A DNA stretch of 64,000 bases from Podocnemis expansa (taxonomy: Eukaryota; Chordata; Testudines; Podocnemididae): assembly GCA_007922195.1 (NCBI GenBank), contig ML682224.1, forward strand, positions 343,194 to 407,193, written 5' to 3'. The notes below the pieces were generated by a model that worked only from the letters and a program-made list of their open reading frames with translations, made no database searches and was not told the DNA's origin. Of this stretch, positions 33,317 through 45,304 are shown in pieces (position 1 is the stretch's first letter; every line of letters starts with the position of its first letter). The translations under genes and the position numbers were made by a program.

Positions 33317-33386
33317 CTGTTGTGTCCTGAATGGTGAGGAGAAGAAGCCATAGAGCTGGACTGGAGAAATGTCCCTTCATTGCCAT
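33317..33386 (-). CDS. First coding exon with signal peptide (gene A, SRCR family)
   Basis: The minus strand has an ATG at 33386 in a strong start context (A at -3, G at +4), followed by 23 codons and one extra base, then a consensus donor (ACAACAG|GTAAGT). The peptide begins MAMKGHFSSPALW, continues with a run of leucines (LLLLTI) and ends QDTT plus a split codon. It is a short secretory signal peptide with one Lys ahead of the hydrophobic core. The phase 1 end matches the phase 1 start of SRCR exon 10454-10768; joining them restores Gly at the junction followed by VEELRLV, a typical start for a mature SRCR protein. A TATA-like box lies about 100 bp upstream. The implied intron is 22,548 bp. 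Start choice is the first ATG; a second in-frame ATG is codon 3. The link to the SRCR exon is inferred from phase, strand and order, not from a transcript. Confidence 0.8.
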
Positions 33387-33484
33387 CCTGGTATACTATC
33401 CCCTCTTCTCACTGCATTGGCTGTACCTCACAACCTGCCTGGACTCCCCTCAGTCTGACAAGTGAGAACAAAGCTGTGGAAGGG

Positions 33485-33493
33485 AAATATATA
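33485..33493 (-). promoter_or_regulatory. TATA-like box of gene A
   Basis: Read on the minus strand this is TATATATTT, about 100 bp upstream of the signal-peptide ATG. A start 25-30 bp downstream would give a 5' UTR of roughly 70-75 nt with no intron. No CpG-rich promoter is visible. The assignment is positional only. Confidence 0.45.
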
Positions 33494-33499
33494 GATGCA

Positions 33500-34660
33500 G
33501 AGGCTGGCACCAGCTGCCAAAAGGAACCAATAGCAAACTCACCTGCCTTTTTTAGTTCTTATCAGCAGTTTTATCTGAATTCTGCAGCTAAAACATCCAA
33601 TAAAACTTGAAAGCAACAAACATCACCATATATGAGTGATGAGCCCCCTCCTGATGTCAGGTTGCCATGGCCTCAGATCAGCCTGTAAACCTCCCCCTCC
33701 CCCTGAGTCTTCAGCACCAGTGATAAAACTTCTGTACACAAAATTTATCTGTGCTGCTTCTCACCCTGAGCGATTCTATATCATATTGAACATGAACTGG
33801 GAGGAATGAAGGGTGATATGCCCTACTGTACACTGGGACAAGTTACTAGAATTAGACTGACACTGACCAGCTGTTGTAAATAATTACACCAATCATATTT
33901 GCAACACTGATAGTTCTCAGTGTTCTCTGCACAGTGCATGGCCATCATGGTAGCTGTACTCTTAGAGGTTTCCTGCCTCGACTATGATCACTAGCGGTGA
34001 AGACAGAGCTCAGGACTCCCTCCATAGGCCATGACTCTGTCTTATAGGAGCTGTCTGTCCTACACACATCAGGCCCATCTATGCTTTCAGTAGGAGGAGG
34101 AGGAGGTCTCCTTGAAAACAGTTTACTTCATTCTTGTGATGAACAGGAAGACGGCAAAGGGCATTCAGCACAGAAAAATAACCAACTAATACATCACCTT
34201 ACCCCTGCCTTTTCTTTACTGAGAACCCTTAGAAATACTTGGACTTTTTTTTTTTTTTTTTTTAAGTCTTTAGCTCTTTCTCTTTCAATTTTATTCCCTG
34301 CTGCTCTTTAATAATTCGGGGGAGGGTGGTGCAAAAATCTGCAACTTCTTGGTATTCCCCAAAATCATTTCTTGACACTCAGCTCAATTGTGCTTCAAGC
34401 AAAACACTGAACAATGAATTTCTTTGAGAGGTGAGAAGGCATGGCTTTGACTCTTCTTCTTTTTCTCCCCTTCCCTTCTTATTTTTTCAATTTTTGTCTT
34501 TATTTTTATCATCTTCCTAGCCCTAACCCTGCCATGCCCCCTCCTTCTACCCTCCTTTACTTAATAAATACAAACAGGAAATTGCATTCATCATGACAAT
34601 GATCATTTGCTTACATGTTATTATCTCCCCTCCACAGGCCTGCATCTGTTCTTGAATCAT
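33500..34660. other. Upstream region of gene A, nothing further recognised
   Basis: Immediately 5' of the gene A promoter on the minus strand. Only a poly-T run at 34246-34263 stands out. The 3' end of gene B should lie somewhere to the right of here. Confidence 0.4.
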
Positions 34661-34663
34661 GTA

Positions 34664-34820
34664 GGCCTTGTCTACACTCAAATAGGTTGGCATAATATAT
34701 GTGAACTTACAATCACCACAGTGATTACAGCAGTAAGTGAAGTCATCCTTGGGTCAGTGGAGTACATCCTCTCTAAGAGCCCTTCCACTGATATAAGAGG
34801 GGCAGTGTGGAGAGCTGCAA
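34664..34820. repeat. MITE terminus fragment (GGCCTTGTCTACACT)
   Basis: GGCCTTGTCTACACTCAAAT resembles the GGCTATGTCTACACT terminus of the Harbinger MITEs. The partner end is not seen. Confidence 0.35.
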
Positions 34821-35344
34821 TCCCCATCTCCCTACTGGCAGTCCCACAAGCTGGTTCCTAAAGAGCAACCAAACATACCATTGTCAGCCAGGAGCCAGTC
34901 CCATGCTCACGCCATCCCCGTTCCCCACTGGGAACCAGACACATCTGGGTGGGTAAAAAGTCAAGTGTGAGCTGGCACCCAGTTCTTTGGCTCAGCAGGG
35001 TGGGTTTATTTTTTGTTGGCCAGGATGATGGGCTGTGCCCCCACTCACTTATTTTAAGGTTCTGGGCTGCAGCTCCTAAGCCCCTTTACTCACCTGGTCC
35101 CAGCTGTCACCTGTGGTATGCATCAAGAGTGAGCTGCTGAGGGGCAGTAGAGTGTAGGAGGCAGCAGGATCCATAAGCAAGCTCTGGAAACCAGCCAGCC
35201 CAGGAGCAGGATGAGACAAGCCAGTGGCAGCACTCCAGAGACCCACCATTTGCTTCCTCTGAAGCTCTGCAGACACTGGAGTACTTCCAGCCAAAGCGCC
35301 ACCACCTGATTATAGCACATCACACAGGGGAACATCATCCATCA

Positions 35345-35385
35345 GGTGTGTCGCAATGGGAAAAAGGTTGAGAATCACTGATTTT
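35345..35385. repeat. hAT 3' end fragment
   Basis: Ends GGTTGAGAATCACTG, the inverted form of CAGTGATTCTCAACC hAT termini. No left end was found. Confidence 0.4.
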
Positions 35386-35389
35386 GGTC

Positions 35390-35990
35390 ACTAGCTATAC
35401 TGGACATGTCCAAACAATCTACGTTTGGACAAGGCCAACTGTAAAGTTGTACATTTTGGAACAAGAACATAGGACATACTTACAGGCTGGGATGCTCTCC
35501 TGGGGCTTACTGACCCAGAAAAGGACTTGGGCTCATGATGGACAATTATCTGAACATCAGCTCCCAGGGCAAGGTTGTGGCCAAAGGAATTAATGCATCC
35601 TCGGGTGTTTAAAGGAGGGATTATCAAGAAGGAGGATAGAGGTGAGGTTTAAGGCCAGACCAAGGGTAGTTTTGACCTGTGCAGTGCATAGAGATCCCCA
35701 CATTTCCAGGCATGGAGGTTAAGGTTTTAACTGGTATGATCAGATACTATACATAGATAAGAAACTTACTACTGTAGTTGACACTGATGTGAGCACTCAT
35801 GGGGTATTATGTCTAGCTCTGGTACCCGAATGGAAAGGGACACACCCTGGCCTTGGCTGGGAGGAGTCTAGAAAGTTCCTCTGGCCTGTGTTGCATTAAG
35901 GAGGCACACCTGCATGGCTTATTCAGCCTGAGGAATAGGGTTTATAAAGAGAGTTTCACCATAGGAAAGTCAGGGAGGGGGAGACCAGAA
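35390..35990 (+). mobile_element. Old L3/CR1-type LINE fragment
   Basis: Translations in several frames recover CKVVHFG, LTDPEKDLGS, SSGTRMERD and AYSA-GIGFIKRVS pieces, in the order of the end of CR1/L3 ORF2. Heavily decayed. Confidence 0.5.
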
Positions 35991-35999
35991 GGAAGGTTG

Positions 36000-36760
36000 T
36001 GCCATGCAGAGTGTGCCAGTTACAGATGCAGAACAGTCAAGAAGGGGGAGACTAAGACAGCCACAGAGACAGAACATGCTGCTACAGGAGCTGCTCTGGC
36101 TGACAGCAACACACCCCAGGAAGAAGGGTAGTAGGCAAGAAAGTCACTGCCTCAGGGAGAGGACTGGGGCATGGGCTCAGACCCCACCCCCTGGGCCTGG
36201 GCTCTGCTACCTGGCCACAGTCTGGATCCTGGGCCCAATCCAGTGTCGGGCTCCTGCCACCATCCACCAGGCCCTGGATCCCTGTCCAGGGCTGTGCCCA
36301 GGGGGGAGGGACTGCGGCCACAGGGGGCCTAGCCTGGATCCCTGGCCAGGGCATGGCTGGAAGAGTAAGGCACCCACATGGGCATCCTGTCCCCAGATCC
36401 CAAGCCAGGGATGGGGCTGAGAGAGGCAGGTGCTGCCCTGGGAACTTGGTGCACTGGCACCTGGACTCAAGGTACATGCTCCGTGTGCCAGGCACCAGTA
36501 ACACCCCTGGTAGTAAGTGTGACCTGAACCTCCTGCGATAACCTCCTGAATGTGCAAAGATCAAGGCAAGCCTGCAAAACCAGGGTCCAAGCCTCCAAAC
36601 CACTGGCAGATGGAATTTAAACCAGTCTCACAATCAATAACAAAACATGCCTCTGATTCCCCACACGTCATCATGAAGCACAATGAAATAGAAACATCCT
36701 CCTTTATTGCACATCAGCTCCTCCTTTCCCCACCTAGCCACTAGGTCTCTTAAAGAAACA
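36000..36760. other. GC-rich non-coding region
   Basis: The ORFs open on both strands at 36004-36603 are compositional (Pro/Gly/Trp-rich). No family is recognised. Confidence 0.4.
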
Positions 36761-36764
36761 GGCT

Positions 36765-37540
36765 TTCCTGGCTCCAAAGGGTCAGCCATATCACCCAGAA
36801 AAATATAGGCTTAGATCTTACTCAAAATATCATGCTGCCAGCCAGTCCTTTTAGTAACTACAACTAAAGGTTTAATATGAAAATGAAATAAACAAAATGA
36901 CAGATGTTAAAAGGTCAAAGTAAATTACATACATACAAATGATTTAGAGTCCATAGAAAGCAAGTCCTTGATGAACTTGGAGTTTGCAGGTTAGTTCAAT
37001 TCCTCTGGTATACACCCAGCACATTGGTGGGTCTCAGTCCTTTGTTCAGTTGCAGAAGAATAGTTCCAGAGGTAGGTGTTGGTTGCAGACTGAAGACAAA
37101 ATGGAGATGGGGCCACTGTCTTTTATCAACTCTGGCCTTCCCTGTCTGTGTGGAGTTTGTTTGTTTATTTGTTTGTTTGTTTGTTTGTTTTAAGTTCAAA
37201 ATGGAGTTGAGTTACATGGGCAAGTCCCAGTACCTTGACAGGTTTCTCCATGAGCTCACTGTACCTGGGAGCTTCCTTAATGGGACATTAAGTAGACAAT
37301 GTGTTCTAGCCATACAGTCTGGAAGAGCCCTAGTATCAAATAACTAGGAACACAAATAGAACAAACCTATTCCTAACATCTAATACAGATATGACACCTA
37401 CATATAAAGCAGATAATCATTACTAGCAGATTACAACCTTTTTATTGGTACCCAACATGGCATATCATAATAGGGATTATTGCAGATATTAAATATTAAC
37501 ATGGAAGACAATCCCCAAGACCCAGACAGTGTCACAGTAG
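36765..37540 (-). repeat. LTR-like repeat family X, copy 1
   Basis: Similar over its whole length to 44465-45300: shared blocks include CTTGGAGTTTGCAGG, TCCAGAGGTAGG and the TGACACTGTCTGG / TGATGCTGCCTGG end on the minus strand. Contains a (GTTT)n run at about 37157-37191. Probably an LTR read on the minus strand; class not proven. Confidence 0.5.
37157..37191. repeat. (GTTT)n microsatellite
   Basis: About eight GTTT units with one ATTT variant, inside repeat X copy 1. Confidence 0.85.
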
Positions 37541-37799
37541 GTAAGCCCATCATGGGGGAATAGACTTGGAGACACTGAGCCCATAAAGACTTATCCAGGA
37601 GCTGTACAAGAACCTGATCCTGTTTCAGACAGACTCTTCCCTGTCACAAGCTAAGGGACAAAGAAAAAGGAACCCTTTGACAGTTTGCTATTGTTCCATA
37701 TAACACAGCCAGCTACAGCCACTGGGGCAGCAGAGAGGGAAAATAATGGGCTGTGGGAAATAGGGAAGTAGTTTGTGGAAAACTGGCCCAGTTACACCA

Positions 37800-38235
37800 G
37801 TTTTTAAGAAGGAGGTCAATAATCAGTGCAGGGTTCACAGAAGAGCTGTCAGAAGGATGAAAGGATTGGACAACTTGCCTTGCTAACAGACCCCAGGAGC
37901 TCAGTCTGTTTATCTTACCACAGAGGAGACTGGCGGCAGGGGGTGGTGGTGGCTTGTTTACAGTCTGTAAGGACCTTAATGAGGAACAAAACTCTGATAC
38001 GGGGCTGTTTCATTTGCAGACAAAGGCATAGCAGGATCTAGTGGCTGGAACTGAAACTAGAAAATTGCAGGCTAACAATAAGTTTCAGACTAATTAACCT
38101 ATGGAACAGCTTACCAAGGGCTGTGGGGGGTTGTCCTTTTGACAAGATTCTAACAGGAGGGGGGGTCCCCTGGCCTGTGTTAGGTAGGTCAGCCTAGATG
38201 GTCACAACAGTCCTTTCTGGCCTTATAGTCCTTGA
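37800..38235 (+). mobile_element. L3/CR1-type LINE 3' end
   Basis: Recovers LALLTDPRSSVCLSYHRGDW, a TMEQLTKGCGG-like stretch in another frame, and a final GATGGTCACAACAGTCCTTTCTGGCCTTATAGTC segment split over lines, as in L3-type 3' ends. No open frame. Confidence 0.6.
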
Positions 38236-38239
38236 ATTG

Positions 38240-40100
38240 TGACCAAGCCACCATCCTCCATGATTAATGGAATTCTGCTCCACTTCTTACTCTCAGGAGG
38301 CCAAGATCTTTCATCACGGAGATTCCAGAGAGTTTGTTGCATGTCACAATTTCCATCTTCTCTCTCTCAGGAAACAAGGAGAGGCAAGAGAAGGAGATTG
38401 TCACAAAATGACTGATCCCTTTTGGGTGAAATGGACTGAGCCCTTCCTGCATCACAGTGAGCTCACTTCCCTAGATGGAAAGAATGGGAGGTCAGGGGAC
38501 CAGTGGGTCATAGAAATAAACATGTTTACTAACTCACTTAGCTCAGAGGCCTGGGAAGACAGGGGCAATGGCAGTGGTAGACATATGCAGAAACTGCAAA
38601 AAGGATGAAAGCTCCTGAAGGAGACCCTGAAGTGGCAAGAAAGTAAAGGGCAACAGTTAGGAAGGGCCTGGAGTGACCTGCCAAAGCAGAGAAGAGTCCA
38701 GGCTACAGGAAAAGCCCTGGAACCAGTACTCTGGTAAGGAGTGAGGAAGACTGTGCTTAAACAGAGTGTGAAGCCCAGGAGGGCACTGGAGCTGGTTTTG
38801 GGTTTTACTGGATTTGAACTCCCCGTGCAGATAAGCCTGAAGAATTAGAGCTCTCATTGGACATAGCCAAACTATGAGCAGAGCTCAGATGGAGCAGAAG
38901 ACATTCAGTTTATGACAACTTGAGACTATTGCCCAGACTGGTATTTTATTCTGTTTTGAGTATCCCAAAAAGGGCTGAGCCCTCAGAGTGACCCTGCCAG
39001 AGGGCTGAGCAATGTGAAATCTCAGGATAGAAGGAAAACCCTTGGGAGGGGAAACTTAAGCAGATCCTCCTGCAGGGCCATACCATTAATGAGACAGGCT
39101 TTAGACACAGTGATCCTTTTATAGTGTGATGTGAAGTTAACCCCCATCCTCCTTTAGTGGTCTAATGACACAGGAAATGCCAAATAATGTGGCCCAATGT
39201 ATGGGCTCAGTACCCTTGCCGTGGGGTTTGTGAGGGAAAATGTCCTTTCTGGATCAGGACAGCATGGCCTGAGTCCCAATTATGGGGGACGGGGGGGGCG
39301 TCTACTGGAGGAGTGGTACACCGCCTAGGGTAAGTGGCATGCAGGTTGGGGGACCAGTTCCTTCCTGATTTTCTGAGTCCCAACCCAGGACCCTAATGGT
39401 GCAGGGGCACTTGCCAGTGAGTCAGTGAGGACCTCCTGAAGCACACTCATTCTTCTTGTGATCCAGGGCTAGTTTCCTTCCCTGGGGGACTTACCACCCA
39501 ATTTAGTTAGGGTTGATTCATTGGTTGGTTGAGCCTCTGGTTGCTTCAACATCTCCTGCCTTCAAGCAGAGTTGCAGTTTTCTGGGCCTTCTTCTGGGTC
39601 CACCGGATGCCTAATCCTCCTGGTTTTGCTGGCTCTGTGGCATGAACCTCCATCAGTGAAACCTGAATGAGCTGGGCTGCTCCCATTTTTACTAAGTCAG
39701 AAGGTGGAAGATGCTCAGCACAATCTAAGGGCCAGAATTTCCTTTGACCACAGTGTAGGACCAGTGTCTTTTTTCTCTTGTGCCAGGTAGGTATACCCTG
39801 TCACACAGGGACAGAGGAAACAGGTAAACCTCAGTAATTGTGCTGGGTGGAAATATATATATTTAATTCTGCAAATCGATAAAGCATAAAATTTGCATTT
39901 TCATCCCAAACTGCAGCTACATTCAGGGGCCATACCTAGATGCCTTTCATGGTCTGGTGTGCATGGGGTTCTACTGCAATTTCTAAGCGGGTGAGGCAGA
40001 AGTTAACGTATAATATGGCACGCCACAGAACCCTCCTAAATTGGCAGGCCCACATCATGCCAGTCCAGGTCCCCTTCACACTGGTCTGGACCCCCTCATG
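38240..40100. other. Non-coding stretch, nothing recognised
   Basis: No repeat termini or coding family could be supported. Confidence 0.4.
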
Positions 40101-40104
40101 TCAG

Positions 40105-40335
40105 TCCAGACGCCCCCCACAGACACCAGCTACTTCCCCCCAAATGCCTGCCCCCTGCCCCAGCTATTGCCTCCCAAATGCCTGCCCCACCCCAGCTATT
40201 GTCCTCACATGCATATCCCCACCCCAGCTACTGCCCCCACAGGCCTGTCTCTCACCCCAGCTACTGCTCCCCACACACCTACCCCTGCCCCAACTATTGA
40301 CACTGGCCCCCATCTCACCACTAGTTCACAAACCC
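40105..40335. repeat. C-rich minisatellite, unit about 33 bp
   Basis: About six diverged units of the type CCCCAGCTATTGCC...ATGCCTGCCCC, plus strand very poor in G. The ORF spanning it (Pro/Thr/Leu-rich) is a consequence. Confidence 0.7.
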
Positions 40336-40559
40336 TTCCCCAAACTCCCACTTTACCCTGCTGTCTACCTCACTGTCCTGGGCTGACCCACCTCCCAGTC
40401 CTCCCCCACACACCCTCTCCCCACTGGGCTGGTTCACCTGTCCCCCACCCCCCCATAGAGCCCCCTTACCTGGCCGCCATGCACCGTGGAGCGGCCCCAG
40501 ACCAGATTGAAGCTCCGATCTGGAGCATGTTCTGATTGAGCATGCTCAGAGGTACTCAG

Positions 40560-42060
40560 CATGTTCGATCTAAGCAGGCTCAGGACAGAGCCTCAGTTCA
40601 GGCCATGGCCAGTCTGTGCCCTCCATTCCAGCATTCCAGGGATCATTTTTTTAGAGGCTTAGCATCGGGGGCCCCTAAAAATAAAAAATGGAATCAGAAC
40701 ACTTCATTCTAGGGACTGCTATTTTTAAAAGGTGGGCCCCAGAGTGCAGCATTCTGGCCCCATTTTCTATTTTTAGAAGCCCTGGAATGCTGACCACCTA
40801 AAAATAGTGGGCCCTGGAATGTGGTACCTGTGTGTTCCAGCCTACCTTAATCCCTGGGTGGGGGGGATGGGTAAATACTCACCAAAACACCTTCCCAGAG
40901 CCGTTCCTCCTCTCTTGGTCTCCATTTTTATTACCTATTTCACTCCTCAAACTGAGTTCATAGGTTCCAGGTTCCACAGTTCAGCTTCTGGGACTTGTGG
41001 TTCAAAGCCAGGCCTCCCCAGCCCACATGTTCACCCCCTTAATGAGAGTTCTGTATCCCTCCGTCTGGTGCTCTGCACTAGCTGAGTTCTTCCTCTTTCT
41101 AAGTTCCCAGTAACAGCTCCTGGACTGAACTTGAAGTGTTTTCTTTATTCATCTGCCTAGTCAACTGAGAACACCCTTAATCCTTCCCAGATGTGTTTAA
41201 AAACCTCAAAGTAGGTGTCAGGGCTGGCTGAGTTTTGCCAAGTCCATTTAAAGGCCTCCTGGTCCCATACTATAAAGAGCAACAATCAAGGTTTCACCTA
41301 TACTTTTGGCCCCCCACTGAGACATCACTGCCCTGAAAATGGTGCTGTGGCCAATGCTCCACCCTCTGGCATGCAGTCCCACATGGTGCCTGATCTGGGA
41401 GCTGGACTAGCCATCTTCAGCCAGCATCTCAGCCTGCATCTGGCTCCTGCTGCTGCCAGACAATGGCAGGCATCCTGGGTCGGATCTGGCCCCCTGTCTG
41501 CACTGCTGGGGTTTGGGGGGGCAAGCCATTCGCACCCTCCTGGCCATGCCTCCTGGTCTTGGGAGGGGCTGCTCGCAGCCCCTCCCCCCAGCCTGACCCT
41601 TCGAGAGGCTAATTCTCTGCCTTGCCCTGCCACCTCGCCCAATTCCCCAGCTGGCTGACCTCAGGTCTGGAGTGTCCAATCCCCCGCCTGCACCCCATGG
41701 CCATTCCATATCCAGCCCCACCAGCCCCCCCCCGCAGCAGTGATCCCCTGGGCCCTGCAGCTCTCCCTATCCCTCCCCATCCTGCCCCCCCCTGCCCCTG
41801 CCCCGAGAGAGAACTTGAGAGAGAGAAATAGAGTCCAGTAGGCTACTTTTCTGCTGCTGTTCGAGGACTGGAGAAGGAGAGTCACTCATTTGTAGGCAAT
41901 GTCTGCCTGCAGAGGGATGTAGAGTTCCCCCTGTGGAGCTGCCCTGACCTGCGTAACTCAGGTGCATATTCCAGGGCAGGGAGGCAGCTGAGCTCAAGCA
42001 GGTACACTCACTGTGCATGAGTCTGCTGGACAAAAATTAGAGGGGGCTAGGCCTGAGGCT
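40560..42060. other. Non-coding, partly GC-rich
   Basis: 40640-40850 shares CCTAAAAATAG...GGAATGCTG words with the hAT interior at 46500-46620 and may be a fragment of it. 41400-41850 is C-rich with compositional ORFs. Nothing else is seen. Confidence 0.35.
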
Positions 42061-42071
42061 TAGGGGGGCTA

Positions 42072-44463
42072 TTGACCATCGACCAGAAGGAGGAGATGGA
42101 TGAGGCTTTCTATGGACAACTAGGAGAAGTTGCCAGGTCATGGACCCTGGTTTTCATGAGGGACTTCAGTTACCCTGATGTCTGCTGGGAGGGCAATACA
42201 GCAGAACACAGAAAATCCAAGAAGTTTTTGGAAAGCTTTGAGGGCAACTTCCTGGTACAAATGCTGGAGGAACTAACTGTGGCCTTGCACCTCTTGATCT
42301 GCTGCTCAAAGAGGAGAATTGATCTGGGAAGTAGAAGTGAATGGCAACATGAGTAGCAGTGACTTTGAGGTGATTGAGTTCAAGACCCTGATGAAAGGAA
42401 TAAAGGAAAGAAAATGACTTCAGAAAAGCAGATTTTGGCTCCCTCAGGGAAATGATGGGCAGGATCCCTTGAGAGGCTACTCTTAAAGGGAAAGACATCC
42501 AAGAGAGGTGTCTGTCTTTTAAACAAACTCTGCTAAGAGCACAGGGAGATACCATTCCAATGATCAGAAAGAACAGCAAATGTGGAAGGTGCCCAGCATG
42601 GCTTAGCAAAGAACTCTATGGTGAGCTGAAAGACAAAAGGAAAGCTTACAAGAAGTGGAAGCTTGAACAGATGACTAGGAAGGTGTATAATGATTTTGCT
42701 CAGGGCTGCAGGGATAAAATCAGAAAGCCCAAAAGGCAATTGGAGTTGCAGCTAGCGAAGTATGTGAAGGATAAGAGGAAGGGGTTCCTCAAGGATTTCA
42801 GTAACAAGAAGAGGATCAGGGGTGGTGTAGGTCCCTTACTGAATAGGGAAGGTATCTTTGTGGTGATAATGCAGAAAAGGCTGAAGTATTCAATGCTCTT
42901 TTAACCTCAGTCTTCACAGGCAGGGTCAGCTCCCAGGCTACTGCACTGGGGAATACAGAATGGAGAGAAGGAGAGCAGCCCTTGGGGTTGAAAGGTCAGG
43001 TTAGGGACTACTTTGAGAAGTTGGATGTGCACAAGTCTATGGAGCCAGATAATATGCATTTGAGGGTTCTGAGGGAGTTGGCTGCTGTGATTGCAGAGCT
43101 ACTATCCATTATTTTTGAAAAATTATGGTGAATGGGGGAGGTCCCAGATGATTGGAAAAAAGTAAATTGAGTACCTATTTTAAAGAAAGGGATAAAAGAG
43201 GACCTGGGGAACTACAGACCAATCAGTCTCACCTCAATCCCTTGGAAAAATCATGGAGCAGATTGTAAAAAAATTCACTTCGAAACACTTGGAGGAAAAT
43301 AGAGTGATCAGGCATAGTCAGCATAGAGTCGCCAAGGGCAAACTGTGCTTGACCAACCTGATTGCCTTCTATGTTGAGATGATGAGATACATGGATGCAG
43401 CAACAGCCTTTGATGTGCTATACATCAAGTTTAGCAAAGCTATTGCTAGTGTTTCCAACAACATTCGTGTCAGCAAGTTAAGGAAATATGGTTTGAATGA
43501 ATGGACTGTAAGGTGGACAGAAAGCTGGGTAGATCATCGGACTCAAAGGGGAGGCATCAATGGCTCAATATCTAGTTGTCAACCAGTAAGTACTGGAGTA
43601 CCCCAGGGGTTGGTCATGGGTCTGGTTCTGAACAACATCTTTATTAATGATCTGAATGATGGGATCGATTGCATGCTCAGTATATTTGTGGATGCCACCA
43701 CACTGGGGGGAATGGTAAACTCCCTGGAGGGCAGGAATAGGATTCAGGGACACCTAGACAAATTGGAACACTGGGTCAAATGAAATCTCATGACTTTCAA
43801 CAAGGAAAAGTGCAAACTCCTGCACTTAGAATGGAAAAAATTCCACGTACTGCAACAGGCTAGGGACTAATCGGCTAAGTAGCAGCACTGTAGAAAAGGA
43901 CCTGGGCATTATGATGGATGGGAAGCAGCATATGAGCCAACAATGTGCTCTTGTTGCCAAAAAAGGCCAATGGCATATTGGGCTGCATCAACAGGAGGGT
44001 TGCCAACAGATCAAGGAATGTGATTATTCCCTTCTGTTTGGAGCTGGTGAGGTCACATCTGGAATACTGTGTCAGAAAGGATGTTACAATTTAGAAAGAG
44101 TTCAGCTGAGGGCAACAAAAATGATTAGGGGGTTGGGGTATGTGACTTATGATGAGAGACTGAAGGAACTAGGCTTAATTGTTTGCAGAAGAGAAGGCTG
44201 ATGGGGGATTTCATAGCAACCTTCAACTACTTGAAGGGGTGCTCCAAAGAGAAGGGAGCTAGGATGTTCTCAGGGGTAACAGAGGACAAAACAAGGAGCA
44301 ATGGTTTCAAGCTGCAGCTGGGGCAGTCAAGGTTGGTATTAGGAAGAACATTCACACTAGGAGGGTGGTGAAACATTGGAACAGGGCTATCTAGAGAGGC
44401 GGTGGAATCTCCATCTTCGAAAATATCTAAGGCCTAGTTAGACAAAACCCTGGCTAGGATGAT
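42072..44463 (+). mobile_element. Old CR1 LINE, 5'-truncated, heavily mutated
   Basis: ORF2 order is preserved: endonuclease (FSYPDVCWEGN, FLVQMLEELT), linker (WLSKELYGELKDKRKAYKKW), reverse transcriptase ([15 protein letters not shown]) and C-terminal part (LERVQLRATKMIRGLGY). There are many stops and frameshifts. It lacks the terminal octamers; repeat X copy 2 begins where the 3' UTR should continue. Confidence 0.88.
43253..43783 (+). pseudogene. CR1 reverse transcriptase fragment with damaged active site
   Basis: 177-codon open stretch. Motif A reads LYIKFSKAIASV (the Asp of [11 protein letters not shown] is Lys) and motif C reads FVDATTLGG (FADD has become FVDA), so both catalytic sites are lost. 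SGVPQGSV has become TGVPQGLV. Confidence 0.85.
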
Positions 44464-44464
44464 T

Positions 44465-45300
44465 TGCTGGCTCCCAGTCAGCAATTTGGTTCAGTAAAGA
44501 GATATTTTTTCCTTCACTAGAACGTTCTCTTGACCAGATCAATTTAAGTTTGGATCTTAAATGAAATATCACGCGCCCACCCAATCCTTTGGTAACTAAA
44601 ACTAAATGTTCATTATAAAAGGAAAGGAACAAATGAGAGATGTTAAATGACCAAAGCAATCCGACACAGTGATAATGACATTAAAGTCAATAGATATCAG
44701 ATTTTCAGTCAAATTCTGGAGTTTGCAGGCTTGTACAGTCCCTCTGATGCCCATCAAGAACTTCGATGAGTCTCAGACCTTTCTTTCACAGCTACAGTTG
44801 TAGATGCATTGATCCAGAGGTAGGAGGCAGGAATGAAGACAATATGGATGTGGTACAGCTGCATGCTATGTACTTTTGCCATGTGGATTGTTCCAGACAC
44901 AGCCACACTGCCTATGGCCTGGAAAAGCTTCCGAGTCCCTTGTCCAGAGGACATATTCTTACATGTTCTGTAACTTATAAGGTATAGCCTGGGCTTCTCA
45001 TCCAAAGTGCATGGTATCCATCAGTTCCCTTAATAGGTCACTAAACAGACTTAGTGCTACTGCCACTCTGTACAGGGTATCACCCAGAATTGAAACACAG
45101 CACAAGGTGAAGTACAGATATGCCATATAGAATTATAACATACATACCAAGATGATACCTAAACAAAACATTACTGTAGTTAGGAAATTATACCTTCCAG
45201 TGGTACCTCACATGGCCTACTCCATATGAGTTATTGTAATTCTACAATACTGATATTAATGTTATAAATGGCCACCCCGAATCCAGGCAGCATCACAGAT
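44465..45300 (-). repeat. LTR-like repeat family X, copy 2
   Basis: Same order of blocks as copy 1 (36765-37540), starting CTGGCTCCCAGTCAGC and ending GGCAGCATCACAG. It directly abuts the old CR1. A third, inverted piece lies at 50240-50400. Confidence 0.5.
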
Positions 45301-45304
45301 ATCA

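Noticed and set aside
40041..40535. 164-codon Pro/Thr-rich ORF resembling a mucin or collagen-like protein
   Set aside because: Explained by the C-rich 33-bp minisatellite; no start context or conserved domain.
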